A DNA stretch of 64,000 nucleotides from contig RPFO01001237.1 in the NCBI GenBank assembly GCA_009746045.1, forward strand, positions 62,001 through 126,000, given 5' to 3'. The notes under the pieces are model-generated. The model searched no databases. It was not told where the DNA came from and worked only from the letters and a program-made list of their open reading frames with translations. The stretch comes from Mesostigma viride (Eukaryota; Streptophyta; Mesostigmatophyceae; Mesostigmatales; Mesostigmataceae). Position 1 is the stretch's first letter. Each line of letters begins with the position of its first letter. Positions 49,860-62,159 of this stretch are shown one piece after another. The translations under genes and the position numbers were made by a program.

Positions 49860-51840
49860 CTTGCGTACCATCTGCCTCCATATTACAGGCAAACCAGGAG
49901 GCTGCCCGGGTGTGAGCCCGTAAGGTGTGAGTCCACGGGTGGCGGCCCTGCCGCGCGCGGCCTGGGGCACGCCAGGTGAGGACATAGCGCCCAGGCTGGG
50001 CGGGCCAGGTGCCCGGCTAGGCCCAGGCGCCTGTGCCTAAGAATGTGGGAAACATAGGGCAAATCAGCGTACAAATCCTCATTGACTAATGTGCAAACGA
50101 AAGGGGATGCAGTAAGGGCCTTGTGTGCACAGCATCTTGGTTGTTGCCGTCGAGTCGTTGCTCCAGCTCCTGCGTCAGTGTCCAGGTCTCGGCGCCGTAG
50201 GTCAGGATCGTCAGAATGACGACCTTGAAGAGGTCACGCTTGACGATCCGGGGTAGGGCGGGGTTGCTCCACCAGCGGCGGTGGTCATGGAGTTGCGCCC
50301 ACGCCATGCCGATCCGTGTTGTCAGGTCCTCCTCGCAGTCGGGAAGCCAACGGCCGAGCAGCTTGAAGCCGCCTGAAGTAGGGTAGTTGACCTCGGTGTC
50401 GTCTAAGAGGCGGAGTGTGGGCGGGGGCCCGGCCATGATGAGAGCCAGGGCCTCCGTTTTGGGGCTGATTTCTAGACCAACCGCCCGAGCTTCGAGCGCC
50501 AGGCAGTCTAGCCAAAGTTGGGCAGACTCCGGCTTCTAGATGAGCGTGATGTCGTCGGCATAAATGAGGTCAGCTATAAATTCTGCTTGTTAGTCGGCCC
50601 CCCTTCCCCAAGCTCCTTCGTGATCACTAGGCCAGGGGCACGGCCTGCAATGCTAGCAAAAGCGGGCACGTGCCTGGCGCATAACATAATCCACTACAAT
50701 AATAAACAGGTACGGCGACAGGACGCAACCGCTGCCAGACGCCGGTCTGCAGTGGACATAGCGCTCAGGGTCAAGTCGTGCTGAGTGCGCACCGAAGAGG
50801 TCGACCCCTCATACAGCGTGCGGATGACGGTAGTCAGGGTCCCGAGTGGGGACGCGAGCGCGAGCAAGTACAGCCCATAGAGCGGCCCAGAGGACAAAAT
50901 CAAAAGCCAGACTTGATTATGAAGTCGACGAAGATCAGGATATGGCGGGAAACTCGCCAGGTTGCAGGAGCGCGATATCGATTTCCTCGAAGAGGCGGCG
51001 CGCGACGAAGATGGCCATGACGGTGTTGCGCCCAAGACGAAAGCCCATTTGACTCTCCCCAAGGTGACGGTCGAGAGCAGAACGAAGGGGGTTGAGGATC
51101 ATGCGCATGAACAACTTGAGTGCGGCGCTCTGGATGCAGACTCCACGGTACTAGTTGGCGGGGTCGTCAGGGGAACCTTTGTTTTTGTACAGCATTATAC
51201 GGTATAGCTGTGCTGCCACTCAGGAATCGGCGGCGCGGCGGCAAGCAGAATCCGGTTGCAGACGTCAAGCAGGAACCCCGTGAGCGCCGTCAGCCTAACT
51301 AATCACCGGGGCGCGGGGTCGAGCTGCTCAGGTCCAACGGCGGCGTAGAAGCGGAGTTGCTTGGCGCCAGCGGTGCTCAGCTCGAGCTCGGTGAACAGCG
51401 GTAGCTCGTTGGGGTCGGCCAGGGGTTCCGTCAAGGCCGGGTACGTGTAGTCCTGCCCAGCGGCGGGCGGCGCAGGGACGCCCGCAGGCGCCAGTCTGAG
51501 GGTTACTTGGTGGAGGACTCAGGCAGCGGGGGGGCGCCGAGCAGCCAGGACTGGGAGGAATACCACTGGTCAAGCTGCTGGTGCGGTGAGCCAGAGCGCG
51601 TCCGCGGCGCCGGCTGCGCACCACCGGCGGGCCGTTGGGCATGACACAGGCGGGTCTAAGCGTACTTGCCGTGCTGGTCCTTGAGGTGGGCGAAGTACTC
51701 GCGGACATGGAGTACGTCCTCCTGCTCCTTGGTCGCCTGCCGGATGGCCGAATGGTGTTCGGCTTTGAGGCGGGCGTAGCGGGCGGGGCCGCGGTTGTCG
51801 TGCAGTGATACATGATCATCAGTTCCAATGCCATGTTTCA
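49860..51840 (-). pseudogene. LINE ORF2 fragment, linker to post-RT region
   Basis: The minus strand in broken frames shows LHDNRGPARYARLKAEHH (about 51790), an RT-start-like segment near 51400-51150, GESQMGFRLGRNTVMAIFVA (about 51060-51005), then LLDDTEVNYP, GFKLLGRWLPDCEEDLTTRI, KVVILTILTYGAETWTLT (50436-50150) and LRHRRLGLAGHLAR (about 50040). Order and motifs match the better copy at 53582-52577. Many frameshifts and stops mean it is inactive. Confidence 0.7.
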
Positions 51841-51989
51841 TATATCTAGTGAATGGACTGAAACTATGGGCAAGAAAACTAGAGGAGGATGCTTTCGTGA
51901 ATCCTACAAGCAGGCCAGCGCGCTGGCCTTTGTTGTATGCATGGCCGGGGTGTTAGACTACAGCTGGATGAATGTCAAGTAGCAATTAC

Positions 51990-52386
51990 TACATGACGGA
52001 AAGTCATGCTATAAGAAAGCATGTGAACACCTAGGATTGTCTTATAGACCTAGGGAATATATAGATAGCAGTATAGTGTAGATTATAGTCAGGTTTAGCC
52101 TAGCACGTACGTGGCCCACGCTTATGCGCATGTGCACCTGTAATGGAACTCCCCACGGATGATGCATCAAGAATTTAGCCAAGCTCTGCCTATTATGCAG
52201 AGAGCTACTTTCTGCTGAGAAGCCATGCCCTAGCCATTGTTTAGCCATGATGATCTTCCACCCTATGTCCGCACCTTCTGCTGGAATACACATAGTGATG
52301 CAGGTGCGCTTTGTGCACCCAGAGCAGGTGTAGTTTACACCCTACCCTTGCAGGAAGTAGCCCAGAATGTATTAAAAGCCATGCAT
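51990..52386 (+). mobile_element. LINE/half-LINE 3' region, left part (split)
   Basis: Plus-orientation 3' non-coding region (GCAGGTGCGCTTTGTGCACC, CCTTGCAGGAAGTAGC). It is interrupted at 52386 by a younger LINE and resumes at 53593 (CCCCTTCTCGGGG, TGCTACATGTACTCCCGATG). It ends with an (AATTG)n tail at about 53790-53818. Confidence 0.6.
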
Positions 52387-53592
52387 ATTAATTAATTAAT
52401 TAATTAGACTCGTGCTCCCGTTGGGGAGTCACGGAGCATTAACCCCGATGAATGGATGGATGGGTGCACACATTCCTACCGGTCTAATCTATCTACATTG
52501 GCTACATACTGCATCTATCTAACAACATTCTAACTACATCATCTATCTAGGCAGCCGCACGCTGCCCTAGGGGGAGCTATCTAGCGTGCCTCCCGCGGGA
52601 TTGCACACGCGGGCGCTTCCCCACTGGGGGGGGCTCGTTGTCCTCTATGACCTGGGCCCACTTGGCCTTGTCCATCATCTTCTTCCAAATCACGGAGAGG
52701 CCTAGGCCCCCCATGTCCTCTACTAGCTGTTCTTTGAAGGTGCGGGCCTTGCGGCGTCTAACATCACTGGGCCCAGCCCACGTCAGGAGGTGCCGGCCAG
52801 GCTGGGCTGGTCGCAGTCCTGCGGGGGGGCCACGTGAGGTGTCTACCTGGTTGGTGCGAGCTAGGTGCCCTACTAGCTGCAGGCGGCGTTGCTTAATTGT
52901 GCTGGTGATATAGGGCATGCCTTGGTACAGGTCCTCATTGCGGACATGAGTGCTCAGCATATCCTACTCTGAAAATGGAACGCAGCATGCTGGTGACCGC
53001 GCCGTCCAGCTTGCGGGCCAGGTCGGCGGTGAGGGTCCACGTCTCGGCGCCATACGTGAGAACAGGAAGGACGAGGACCTTGAACAGGTCCTGTTTCTCG
53101 ATCTTGCCCAGGGGCTTGCGCCATAGGGCCCGGTACTGGCGTAAAGCGTGCCAGGCGAGGGAGATGCGGTGGTCCACATCCACCTCGCAGCTAGGGAGCA
53201 GGCTGCCCAGCAGCTTAACGCGGTCCCGATACAGGACTCGAGAGCCGTCTAGGAGATAGAGGGGCGGCGCTGAGGTGGTGAGCCCAACCGCCAGGGCCTC
53301 TGTCTTCTTGCTGACCTCAAGCCCCACTGCACGGGCCTCGAGAGCCAGGCAGTCAAGCCATGTCTGCACGTGCTCAGTGTCCTCAAAGAGGGTGGTGTCG
53401 TCTGCGTAAATGATGTCTGCTAGCCGAATCTCCGTGTCCGCACCGCCATGCCAGAATTTGTTAGCAACCTGCACTCCTGGTTCCCTGCCCACGATGCGGG
53501 CAAATCGCTTGCGCGCCTGAATCATTACGTATTCGACAACAATAATGAACAGGTAGGGCGACAGCACGCAGCCCTGCCACACACCCTTCTGT
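52387..53592 (-). mobile_element. 5'-truncated LINE insertion with target duplication
   Basis: A complete insertion of about 1.2 kb. Its minus-strand 3' end has a (TTAA)n tail at 52387-52405 and the terminal block CTCCCGTTGGGGAGTCACGG; the 5' end is cut within RT. A 13-bp target duplication (AAARGCCATGCAT, one mismatch) flanks it at 52374-52386 and 53593-53605. It is inserted in an older LINE 3' region. Confidence 0.8.
52577..53582 (-). pseudogene. LINE reverse transcriptase, C-terminal half
   Basis: The minus-strand frame 53582-52935 opens with WQGCVLSPYLFIIVVEYV. It contains the catalytic box IIYADDTTLF, then LEVSKKTEALAVG, YRDRVKLLGSLLPSCEVDVD, FKVLVLPVLTYGAETWTLT and a C-terminal segment. 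The frame then shifts near 52950 to 52960-52577: IKQRRLQLVGHLARTNQVD, LLTWAGPSDVRRRKARTF. The fingers and part of the palm are missing through 5' truncation. One indel separates the two frames, so this copy is recent but dead. Exact clade is unassigned (APE-type endonuclease inferred from the related copy at 62.3 kb). Confidence 0.8.
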
Positions 53593-53818
53593 AAAGGCCA
53601 TGCATATATATTAATAATATAATTACTTACAGCAGAGTGAAATCACTCAAACCAAAGCAAACACCCAGCTATAAACCTATATACAGAGCCATGTCAAATC
53701 TCTATACTACGATAAGACCAATGGAAACTCCTAATATATATGCCCCTTCTCGGGGATATGTGCTACATGTACTCCCGATGGAGATATGAATCCAATTGAA
53801 TTGAATTTAATTTAATAG
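53593..53818 (+). mobile_element. LINE/half-LINE 3' region, right part
   Basis: Continuation of 51990-52386 after the nested insertion, ending in an AATTG/AATTT-type tail. Confidence 0.6.
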
Positions 53819-54591
53819 ACCTAGTTGCATGGGTCGCCTTGGCTTGGCATTGCAGTTGGTGGGGCACTGATGTGGGACCTTAGCCAACTGGACCTCTAGT
53901 GGGTAAAAGATACTGAGCTCTGAGTCAATTGCGATGAGGACATTCGAACCCTAGCCCTGAATCTAGTTGTCAATGCGAACGGGCTTGTTTTCAAGCTGCA
54001 TTTGTGTAGGTCCTTTTCCTGTCCTCAGACTAGCTTTTATGGTGTCATGGTAAGCTACTCATTGTCATGGTAACTTACGCTACTACAACCTACTCGCCCC
54101 GTCCCGCGCCGTCGGCCAGAGGGCTGTCCGCGCCGGCGGCCGGGCGGCGGTTCGGTATCGTCGCTGTTCCAATTGACCCGCGCTTTGAACTTGCTTGAAA
54201 CCGACCGGGTCGGCCGACCGGGTCGGCCGACCGCGCCGGCAGCGGCACCCGGCCAACGGTATCGCAGATCTGGCCGCACGGGGGCAGTTGGTAGCAGAAT
54301 CGGCATGATTCTAAATTTGTGTTGCAGCGTGCACGTGCCAGTCTGCACGTGCAACGAACGTGCTGATACCCGGAGTTATATGGCGGAAATAAGCCACGGC
54401 GATGAAAATCAATTTAGTAGATACGCCAGCGCGAACATGGCAAAAGCTGCTGGAAACGCCCAGAGACCAACCAAGTAATCTTAGTATGCTAGAATGGTCC
54501 CGTTTTTCGCACCTTTGCTACGTATGCTTTTTACAGTTCGGTTTTCTCGACATGGGCACATTGAAACTGACATGGCCTCCAATTGGTAAAG
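53819..54591. promoter_or_regulatory. Upstream region of the kinesin-like gene
   Basis: No gene recognised. A perfect tandem of GACCGGGTCGGCC occurs at about 54201-54235 within a GC-rich block (54090-54290). It probably contains the promoter and 5' UTR of the kinesin gene, but no motif could be assigned. Confidence 0.4.
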
Positions 54592-57500
54592 ATGCAAGGT
54601 GCGAACGGCCCGCATTTTGAGCAGGGCGTCCCTATCCAATGCGTGGTTCGCGTACGCCCAACAGAGTCAACTGGTATAGCCGGCGGTAGTGGCTGGAAGG
54701 ACATAGCACGCAACGGAGACCATGTTCAAGTCCTATCCAATTCACAGTTAGAGCGAGCGGAGGCCCGGGTAGACCTGTGCTTCGGTCCAGAGTCGACAAA
54801 TGGCGAGATTTATAGAAACGTTGTCGATCCACTGGTTGCCAAGGTGTGTGATGGGTACAATGGCGCGCTGCTGCTATTCGGCGCCACGGGGAGCGGGAAA
54901 AGCTTCACGTTGGAAGGCACCGGGAGAAACCTTCCCGGTGTCGTGCAATTGGCCATTGAGGGACTCTTCCAGCAGCTGATTGCGAAATCCAAGACCCTCC
55001 TGCTGGACGCCCGGCTCGCCTCCGGTCGCAACCCCGCCGGCAGCTACAACTTCTCGGTCGAGAGCTCTTTCCTCGAGATCTGCGGCGACGAATGCCGCGA
55101 CCTGTACAACCCGTCCACCGACCCCGCCCTCCTCCGCGTGCTCGACGACAGATGGAAAGGCGTTCACGTGGCACGCTTGAGCTCCAAACCAGCCGCCACC
55201 TCCAGCCAGCTCCTGTCGAGTTTCCTCGCCAGCAGGGAGAGCCGTGCCCGCGCTCCCCCGGATGCCAGCAACCCCTCCTCCCGGACCGCCACGATCTTCT
55301 CCCTCACCATCGAACAAAGCAACGTCCCGTCCGGCACGCCCGGAATCCCGCCCACCGAACGCCTCTCCTCCAAGCTTCTATTTGTAGAACTCCCCGGCTC
55401 CGAGAAACTCTCCGCCGACCCCGAGTTGCTCCGCCTGCGCGAGGGCCCCTCCGCGAATAGAGGCATCCTGGCCTTTGGCAGCCAGGTGCGGCTGCTAGCA
55501 TCGCCCGAGACGCGCGAGTACATGGACCCCAGGGCCTCCTCGCTGACCCATCTCCTGGCGGACGCGCTGGGAGGGAACAGCTTCACCACGGTGCTGGCGA
55601 CCGTCATGCCAGGGGAGCCGGCCGTCAGCTCCGCAACACTGCGCCACCTGGGCTACCTGAGCGGGGGCGGCAGCAGCAGCGGTGTCGGCGGACAGAATAA
55701 CAATGGCTACATCGTGGCGGGCGCCAGCACGTACCCGGTCCAGAACAATGACCGTGTGAGAGCGCTGCTGAGGACGCTGCGCGCGAGATTGTTGCATGCG
55801 GAAGAATCGCTGCAGAGCAACCAAACAAAGGGGGGAGGCCATTCAAGGATAGGAGCTGGGCTGTCCACAGGGGGAAGTGCTCCAGGGAACCTGAATCCTT
55901 TGCTCCCCGGCGAGGCGGGAAGGGATGCCAATAGCCTTGGTGGCGATAATGGCAATAATTCTGGCGGCGGTGGGGGGGACTTGGAGGTGGCGGCACTGCA
56001 GGGACGTCTGCTCGAGGAGCGGAAGGAGCGCGCGCTGGCGCTGCAGGAGCGGGACGGCGCGCGTTACCACGTGCGCCAGCTCAAGGAGATGGCGGACCGG
56101 CTGCTAGCAGAAAAGGAGGAGCTCCAGGCGGCGCTGATATCGAGCGAGGAGGAGCGCCTGACCATCGGGCGTGCGCTCATCGACGCCGAGTTGATGGTGA
56201 ACGAGGCGGCGCTGGATGCGGCCAAGACCAGGGCGGAGCTGGAGGGCCGGGTGTTGGAACTAGAGGCCGAGAAGATGGAGCGGGGGGTTGCGGAGGGGGT
56301 CGACGCGGGGCGGGCGAAGCGGCTGGAGGAGGAGGTGAGGGATCTGCGGGCGCGGCTGGCACAGGCAGAGGCATCGGGGGTGGCCAAGGAGGAGGAGAAA
56401 GCGAGGACGGAGGAGGAGGGCCGCCAGATGGCAGCGCGGGTGGGGGAGTTGGTGGCCGAGAAGGATGCTATAATGGAGGAGAAAGCGGGGGTGGAGAGGG
56501 AGCTGCAGGGGGTGCGGTCCGAGGTGGAACGGAGAGGGAGGGATGCGGAAGAGGCCGAGGGCATGGCGGACACCAGGATAAGGGAGGCGGCCGCAAAGGC
56601 GGACGCCAGGATAAGGGAGGCAGCCGCAGAGGCGGACGCCAGGATAAGAGAGGTCGAAGCGAGGGTGGAAGGAAGAATCAGGGACGTGGAGGCTAAAGCG
56701 GAGGGCAGCGTTAGGGAGGCGAGAGCGCAGGTGGAGCTCATGGAGAAACAGGTGGCGGAAGAGAAGAGGGAGGCCGAGAGGAGGCTCGCGGCGGCGCAGG
56801 AGGGCGCACGCGCTGAGCTGGCGGCGGTCACGGCCAAGTGGGAGAGCGAGCTGGCGCGAGCCAAGGCCACGGCGGCGACCGAGGTTGCGGACGCCAGAGC
56901 CAAAGCGGGGGCAGAGATCGCCGACATCAAGGCGAGGGGGGATGCGGAGGTAGAGGAGACAAGGGCGAAGGCAGAGGCGCAAGTCGCGGAGGCAAAGGCT
57001 AGGGCTGACGCAGGGATCAAGGAGGCGGAGAGGGCATCGGGAGTGGCTGCCGAGGAAGCGAGATCATCGACGAGGAGTCTCGAGGAGGCTCGTGCGACCG
57101 TGGAGCGACAGTTGGCGGAGCTGGGAGAGGCCAGGGGGGAGATCGCAGCGATGCGAGGGGAGCGTGACGCCGCGAAGCAGCAACTCGAGGAGGTGAAGCG
57201 CGAGTGGGAGCAGGCGCAGGAGGGGTACCGTGCCAAACTGGCAGGGTACGCGGCGCAGGTGGGGGAGCTGGCCAGGGCGGTCGCTATCACGGAGAGTGAC
57301 CCAGACAGCCACGTGCTGGAGCCGGCGCAGCTGGCGGTCACTATGAGACAGGTGAGGGTCACTATGAGACAGGTGAGGTCACTATGAGATAGCTGACGGT
57401 CACTATGAGACAGTTGAGGGTCACTATGAGACAGGTGAGGGACGCTATGAGGCAGGTGAGGGTCATGATGAGACCGGTGTGGGTCACTGTGTTCTTTTTT

Positions 57501-60500
57501 AGGGTCACTATCAGACAGGTGAGGGTCTTTGTAGGCCGTGGGGTCGCATGTAATAGCCACCATGGTGTTTCAAGCTAGACACACATGGGAGCAGTTGGGA
57601 TTCGTTTAAGGATGGTTGGGTGGCTTGCCGTAAGGACGATGGGTTGGGCCCAATGAGAATTGCCCTGGTTTGTCCGCCGGAAAGCAGGTTGGGCTGGGAT
57701 TCCGACAAAAAGGCACGCTGGGATGGGATTTGGGTGGTAGTCCTGGCTGTCACGCCTTTATGTTGGGTGGGTGGTTGCTCTGCGAGGACCCAGAAAAGTT
57801 TTACTCACAGTCGCAACTAGTCTGAAGTTGCTCACATCCAGAGTTCAATTTCATGAGGTTTTCCCCCACCTTGACGTTGCTGCCCAGCTCACCCTGCTAA
57901 ACCATGTGGCGCCGTCCCACTTTTTAGTTTTCTCCAGGTCATGCGAACGAGCATCGTGTCACATCCTTTGATCATTGCCACATCCTTCGATCGTTGTAAC
58001 AGCCTTCGATCGTCGTAACATCTTTCACTCACTGTCCAGCTCACGCGTAAGAAGATGCCGTGTCCCCCTCCCCCCCCCCCCCCCCCCCTCCCCCGGTTTC
58101 CTTTTTGTCCAGCACAATAATGAGACCCTGCACTGTCTCTTGATTTACTTTGCTCCCGTTGTTGTACAGGAACCTGCGGCCTCCCGTCCCCACCCCGCAC
58201 CCTTTCGCCCCGTCCCATCCCGCCTCCACCCACCCTTTCGCCCCGTCCCGCTCATGGCACCAAACAACCTGTTTCCCTCCCCCCTCCTGTTTCCATCCAG
58301 CTCATGTTTGTACGCAACCTGCTGCCTCTCCGGTTGTTTCCTTTCCTGCCCGTCCCGCTCACCTACCAAAGAATGCTCTTTCCCTCCTGCGCTTTCCCTC
58401 CTTGTCCTATTCGTCCTTTGTCCCATTCCGTGCCCACCCAGCTCATGGCGGAGATTGGTGCTGCGGACGCGGAGCATGACGAGCGGCAGGCGAAAGAGCT
58501 GGCCTCGTTGCGGCGCCAGCTTAAACAACAGACGGCCGCGCACGAGCAGCTCGCTGCTGCACACGCACAGCTCAAGGCAAAGCCCGTGGCCCCGGTGCCA
58601 CCACCACCCGCACATCTCCTTCCCCAGGGCTCCAACAATCCATCCTCTCTATCCCAACCGATCGTGCCGTCGTCATTATCATCCAAGTCAATGCGAGGGG
58701 AGCCTGGCTCGCCAGCAGCCATCGGACGTAACCCTGGCATCATCTTACAAGATGGGGACGGTCCTGATGGAGCTGGTGACGTTGATGGTATTGGCGATGG
58801 CGGGGCGTTGCGGCGCCGATGTCAGCAGTTAGAGCAGCAGCTATTAGACGCCCGGCTGGAGCTATCGCGGCGAGGGGGGGGAGCGGGCGCGTCGGGGTTA
58901 AACCTATCGCCCGCGTTAAACCTGTCGCCGCAGGATCAGCAGGGTCTGCCACCTGGCTCTCCTTTCGCGGGCGGTGGCGTGCTCGGCGGCAACTTTGCTG
59001 GAGCCAACGGTGGCAACGGAGGCAAGCTGCCTGGTGGTGGTGGTGACGGCGGTGACGGCGGTGACGGCCTACCGTATGGGGATGGTCAAGCCCATTCAAT
59101 TGGCATGCCTGCGAGCGAGGGCGTAATCCCACCCGCCGTGGCACTCCTGGACAAGCAGCAGCGCGAGTACCAGCAGCAGCAGCAGCAGCGGCAGCAGCTG
59201 CAGCACCAGAAGAAAGAGCTGGAGCGTCTGTCCGCAGAAAACGAGGTGCTCAAGGAGGAGCTGGAGTCACTGCGGCGCGGTCTTGGCTGGGGGCTGGCCG
59301 CAAAATCCCAGCAGCAACAGCCGCCACCGCCGCAACAGCAGGCCGCGACTAGGGCCCCCACGGGGGATCCATCGTCTTCCGGCCCCTGGCAGGGGGACCG
59401 TTCCCAGATGGACAAGGTGGCACACCCATCGGATCTGGCGGCTCGTCCGCTGCAGACCAACGGGCAGCGGCAGGATAGCCCGCAGCCAGTAGTGGCCCCC
59501 AACGGTCAGCCGTCGCCGCAGAATCGACAACGGGAGGCCTGGACCAGCATTCCTGCGGATGGGGACGCTGCAGGTGGCCCGCAGGGTGCTGGCTCCGGTG
59601 CTGCCCGCGATGTCGACATGCTGGCATCTGGGGAGGCTGCCGCGAGGGGTTCTGGGGCCAGGGACTCGAGTCAACCGCCGGGGAGGAAAGGGGCGGGCCA
59701 GGGGCAGGGATATGGGGACGGTGTGGCGGGTGGGAGTGGCGAACTAGGATCTGGCCTTGGTGGTGACGGGGGATTGGGCCAAGAGGCATGGGGGAACTTT
59801 GGGGGCCGAGAGGTGGACATGGCCAAGCAGGCCGCGGAGAAGGAGGTGGAGCTGTCGCGTCTGACGGCGGAGAGAGATCAGCTCAAGGGGCAGGTGGCGG
59901 AGCTGCAGCGCGCGTACGAGAGCGCGGGCGGGCGTGATGGTGGTGGGGTCGCGGAGATGGCGGCGACGATATCACGTCTCCGGGGACAGGTGGCGGCGAT
60001 GGAGAAGTCAGTGCGGGCGGCGATGAGCATGGAGTCGCTGCGTGTGCAGGTGGCCGAGTTCACGCGGGGAACCCAGATGGAGCTCGAGAGGGAGGTGGCG
60101 GCGTACAGAGGGAGGGCCACGCTCGCCGAGGAGCAGCTGGAGCGGATGCAAGAATACACTGCCAAGGCAACGCTGGCCTACCAAAAGGAGATCGCGCGGC
60201 TGCGGGGCATGCTGGCGCCCGTGGACAGCGGCGCGAATGCAGGGTTGAATGGCGCCGTGTTTGGGGCAACTGTCACTCTCGCTGCTGGCAACGGTCACTC
60301 TGGCCATGGTGGGCCTGGTGCTGTTGCGGCGAATGCTGATAGCCGAAGTTCCCGTCGGGGATCCGGCAGTCAGGGTAGGCAGGGGCCTGCACCTGAGGGA
60401 GGGCATAGTGATAACAATGGTTACCATAGTTCTAGCGGCGCGCCCAGCAGGAAAGCGCATCCCGATGGCGGGCAGGGTGATAGGACCGGGCTTGCCACTG

Positions 60501-61591
60501 ACAGCAGTAGTAGGATGCATCAGAGTGATGGTGCTGGAGCTGACGCGGAACCCGGCAGGCTTACTGCTGGCAGCCACCGCAACAGCGGGAGCAGCAGCGC
60601 GCAGCTGTCGGCACGCCTAGAGAGGTCATCCAGCAGCAAGCGGGAAGCATCGTTGAGCCAGCCTCCACCCAGCGAAACGAGTGACGGCATCACCCCCGCA
60701 GCCTCGAATCCCGCATCGCTGCCGGTGAACCCCCGACCGACCGACAAATCACCGCCACCCTTACCTCGGCCCGCCAAGAGGCTGTCGCAGGCCAACGGGG
60801 AAGCGCCGGGGGACTTGGTCACCGCAGGGCCTGACCCGCCACCAGGGCAGCCGTCCTCGATTGGAGGAGGGGGGGCCGCCACGGGAGCAGGAGGGGGAGT
60901 TGCCGCGTTCTTGGAGCGAAGGGCCTCAAGCAAGTCCGGGTTTGAGGGCGGAGCTGTGCCAGCACGGAGGTTGTCGGTGACGGATGATGGCATCATCGGA
61001 GCCACTGCCAGTGGCGGCGGTGGTAGTGCCCGGGGCAACCACGGCAGTGGCATGGGCAGTGCCCGCGGTCATGGGATTGGAGAGGGGCCGGGTGCCTTGC
61101 AGGGTGCTGCCGGTGTTGCTGGGGCAGGGGCAGGGGCCATGCAGGTGCCCGGGAGCCCGGGGGGGGGCAACGAGGACCTCCAGCCGACGCGGCAGCCGAG
61201 GGTTTCGGCTGCCAGTAGCCAACAACTGCTAGCCAGCGGCACACAGATGTCAGCAGGAACGACGGGGTTGCCCGAGCGACCTGGCCCCCAGGAGCCCGTG
61301 CCACCGGGGGGCTTGCGTGCACGGCTCGCCGCAAGGAAGCTGAGCGCTGGCGCTGAGGATGCGGTGGCAGTGCCGCCTTTCGCAGCCACATCCGGGGGGC
61401 CCGGTGGAACGCCATCGTTGGCACCGGCAGCGACCGCAGGGCCAGGTGCCCCGTCAATCGCGAGACCTTCTGGGGGGGTACCGGCTCGTGCGCGCAGCAC
61501 CAGCTTCACCTCGAGCTCTCCCTTGCAGTCGAGGATGGGGAACCCCGGTGCGGGGGGGGGGCGGGGGCGGGGGCGTGCAGGGCGCCAGTAA
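54592..61591 (+). CDS. Divergent kinesin-like protein with long coiled coil and disordered tail
   Basis: Two exons: 54592-57351 (920 codons) and 58442-61591 (phase 0), giving about 1969 aa. N-terminal motor (about residues 13-370): IQCVVRVRPTEST, P-loop GATGSGKS at 97-104, switch I region SNPSSRTATIF (canonical NxxSSRSH), switch II FVELPGSE near 264-271 (canonical DLAGSE), and SLTHLLADALGGNSFTTVLA (canonical SKLTRLLQDSLGGNS). The switch changes suggest weakened or unusual ATPase activity. Residues about 460-920 are a highly charged Ala/Glu/Arg coiled coil with ADARIREAAA-type repeats. Exon 2 continues with further coiled coils (EHDERQAKELASLRRQLKQQ and around 59820-60230) and long Gly/Ser/Pro/Gln-rich disordered stretches. 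I cannot place it in a kinesin subfamily. A G-run near 61550-61570 may shift the C-terminus (alternative frame to 61757). Confidence 0.85.
57336..57530 (+). repeat. Donor-derived tandem repeat in kinesin intron
   Basis: The exon 1 end plus donor (GGTCACTATGAGACAG|GTGAGG) is followed by about seven further 21-22-bp copies with small changes (ATGAGATAG, ATGAGACAGTTGAG, ATGAGGCAGGTGAG, ATCAGACAGGTGAG). Several contain intact GTGAGG donors. Confidence 0.9.
58245..58445 (+). repeat. Copies of kinesin exon 2 acceptor edge
   Basis: The acceptor plus exon start (CCCACCCAGCTCATGGCGGA at 58433) has diverged upstream copies at about 58246 (GTCCCGCTCATGGCA), 58293 (CATCCAGCTCATG) and 58350 (GTCCCGCTCACC). 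These are embedded in pyrimidine-rich sequence with tandem TTTCGCCCCGTCCC modules at 58202-58250. Confidence 0.55.
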
Positions 61592-62155
61592 CAAGCGGGC
61601 AGGTCTATCGGCGAGCACGTCGTTCAGCATGGCATCCCCGACGGTCTCAGCGCTTGTGGGAGCGGATGGCGCGGGGGCATCGGCGCAGAAGTCGTCGGTG
61701 GATGATTTCTTGAAGGAGCGGCGTGCCCGCCGCGTGAGCAGCGTGGACTCTCGGTAGCTGATGTCACAATTTGTCAGCGTTGTCAGCACCGTCACTACTG
61801 CCATCACTATTACCTGGCTGCTAGACAGAAAGTTGCGGTTCTCTGCAATACAAAAACAGGACAGTAAGGCGGGCGGCTTGTTCCCAAGCGGTTTGTTTGC
61901 AGGCACTGGCATCGTCTTTGTCAGCACGTCAGGGTAGATGGTATAGCTTATGTTGGGGCAAAAGCGTTGGCTGTTTTTTCCACCATTGCCATCTGTTCGT
62001 TTTGTAAAGCAGAATATTTATTTATTATATTATTTATTTGTGTTTTTGGTAATAATTCATATACATTGTCCCTGTTGCCCGGGCTCATGTCCAAGTGCCA
62101 TTGTACCTGAAGTCCGTTGGGCCACTGCGCGTTACGTGCCAGTACTCCATTCATT
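61592..62155. other. Kinesin 3' flank; possible alternative C-terminus
   Basis: 61592-61757 is open in the neighbouring frame and reads like a coding tail (SVDDFLKERRARRVSSVDSR then stop). The rest shows no gene. An AT-rich stretch lies at 62005-62065. Confidence 0.45.
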
Positions 62156-62159
62156 AATT

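Noticed and set aside
56064-57563. A 499-codon minus-strand ORF
   Set aside because: It is the antisense shadow of the GC-rich kinesin coiled-coil exon; it is Ser/Ala-rich with no motif.
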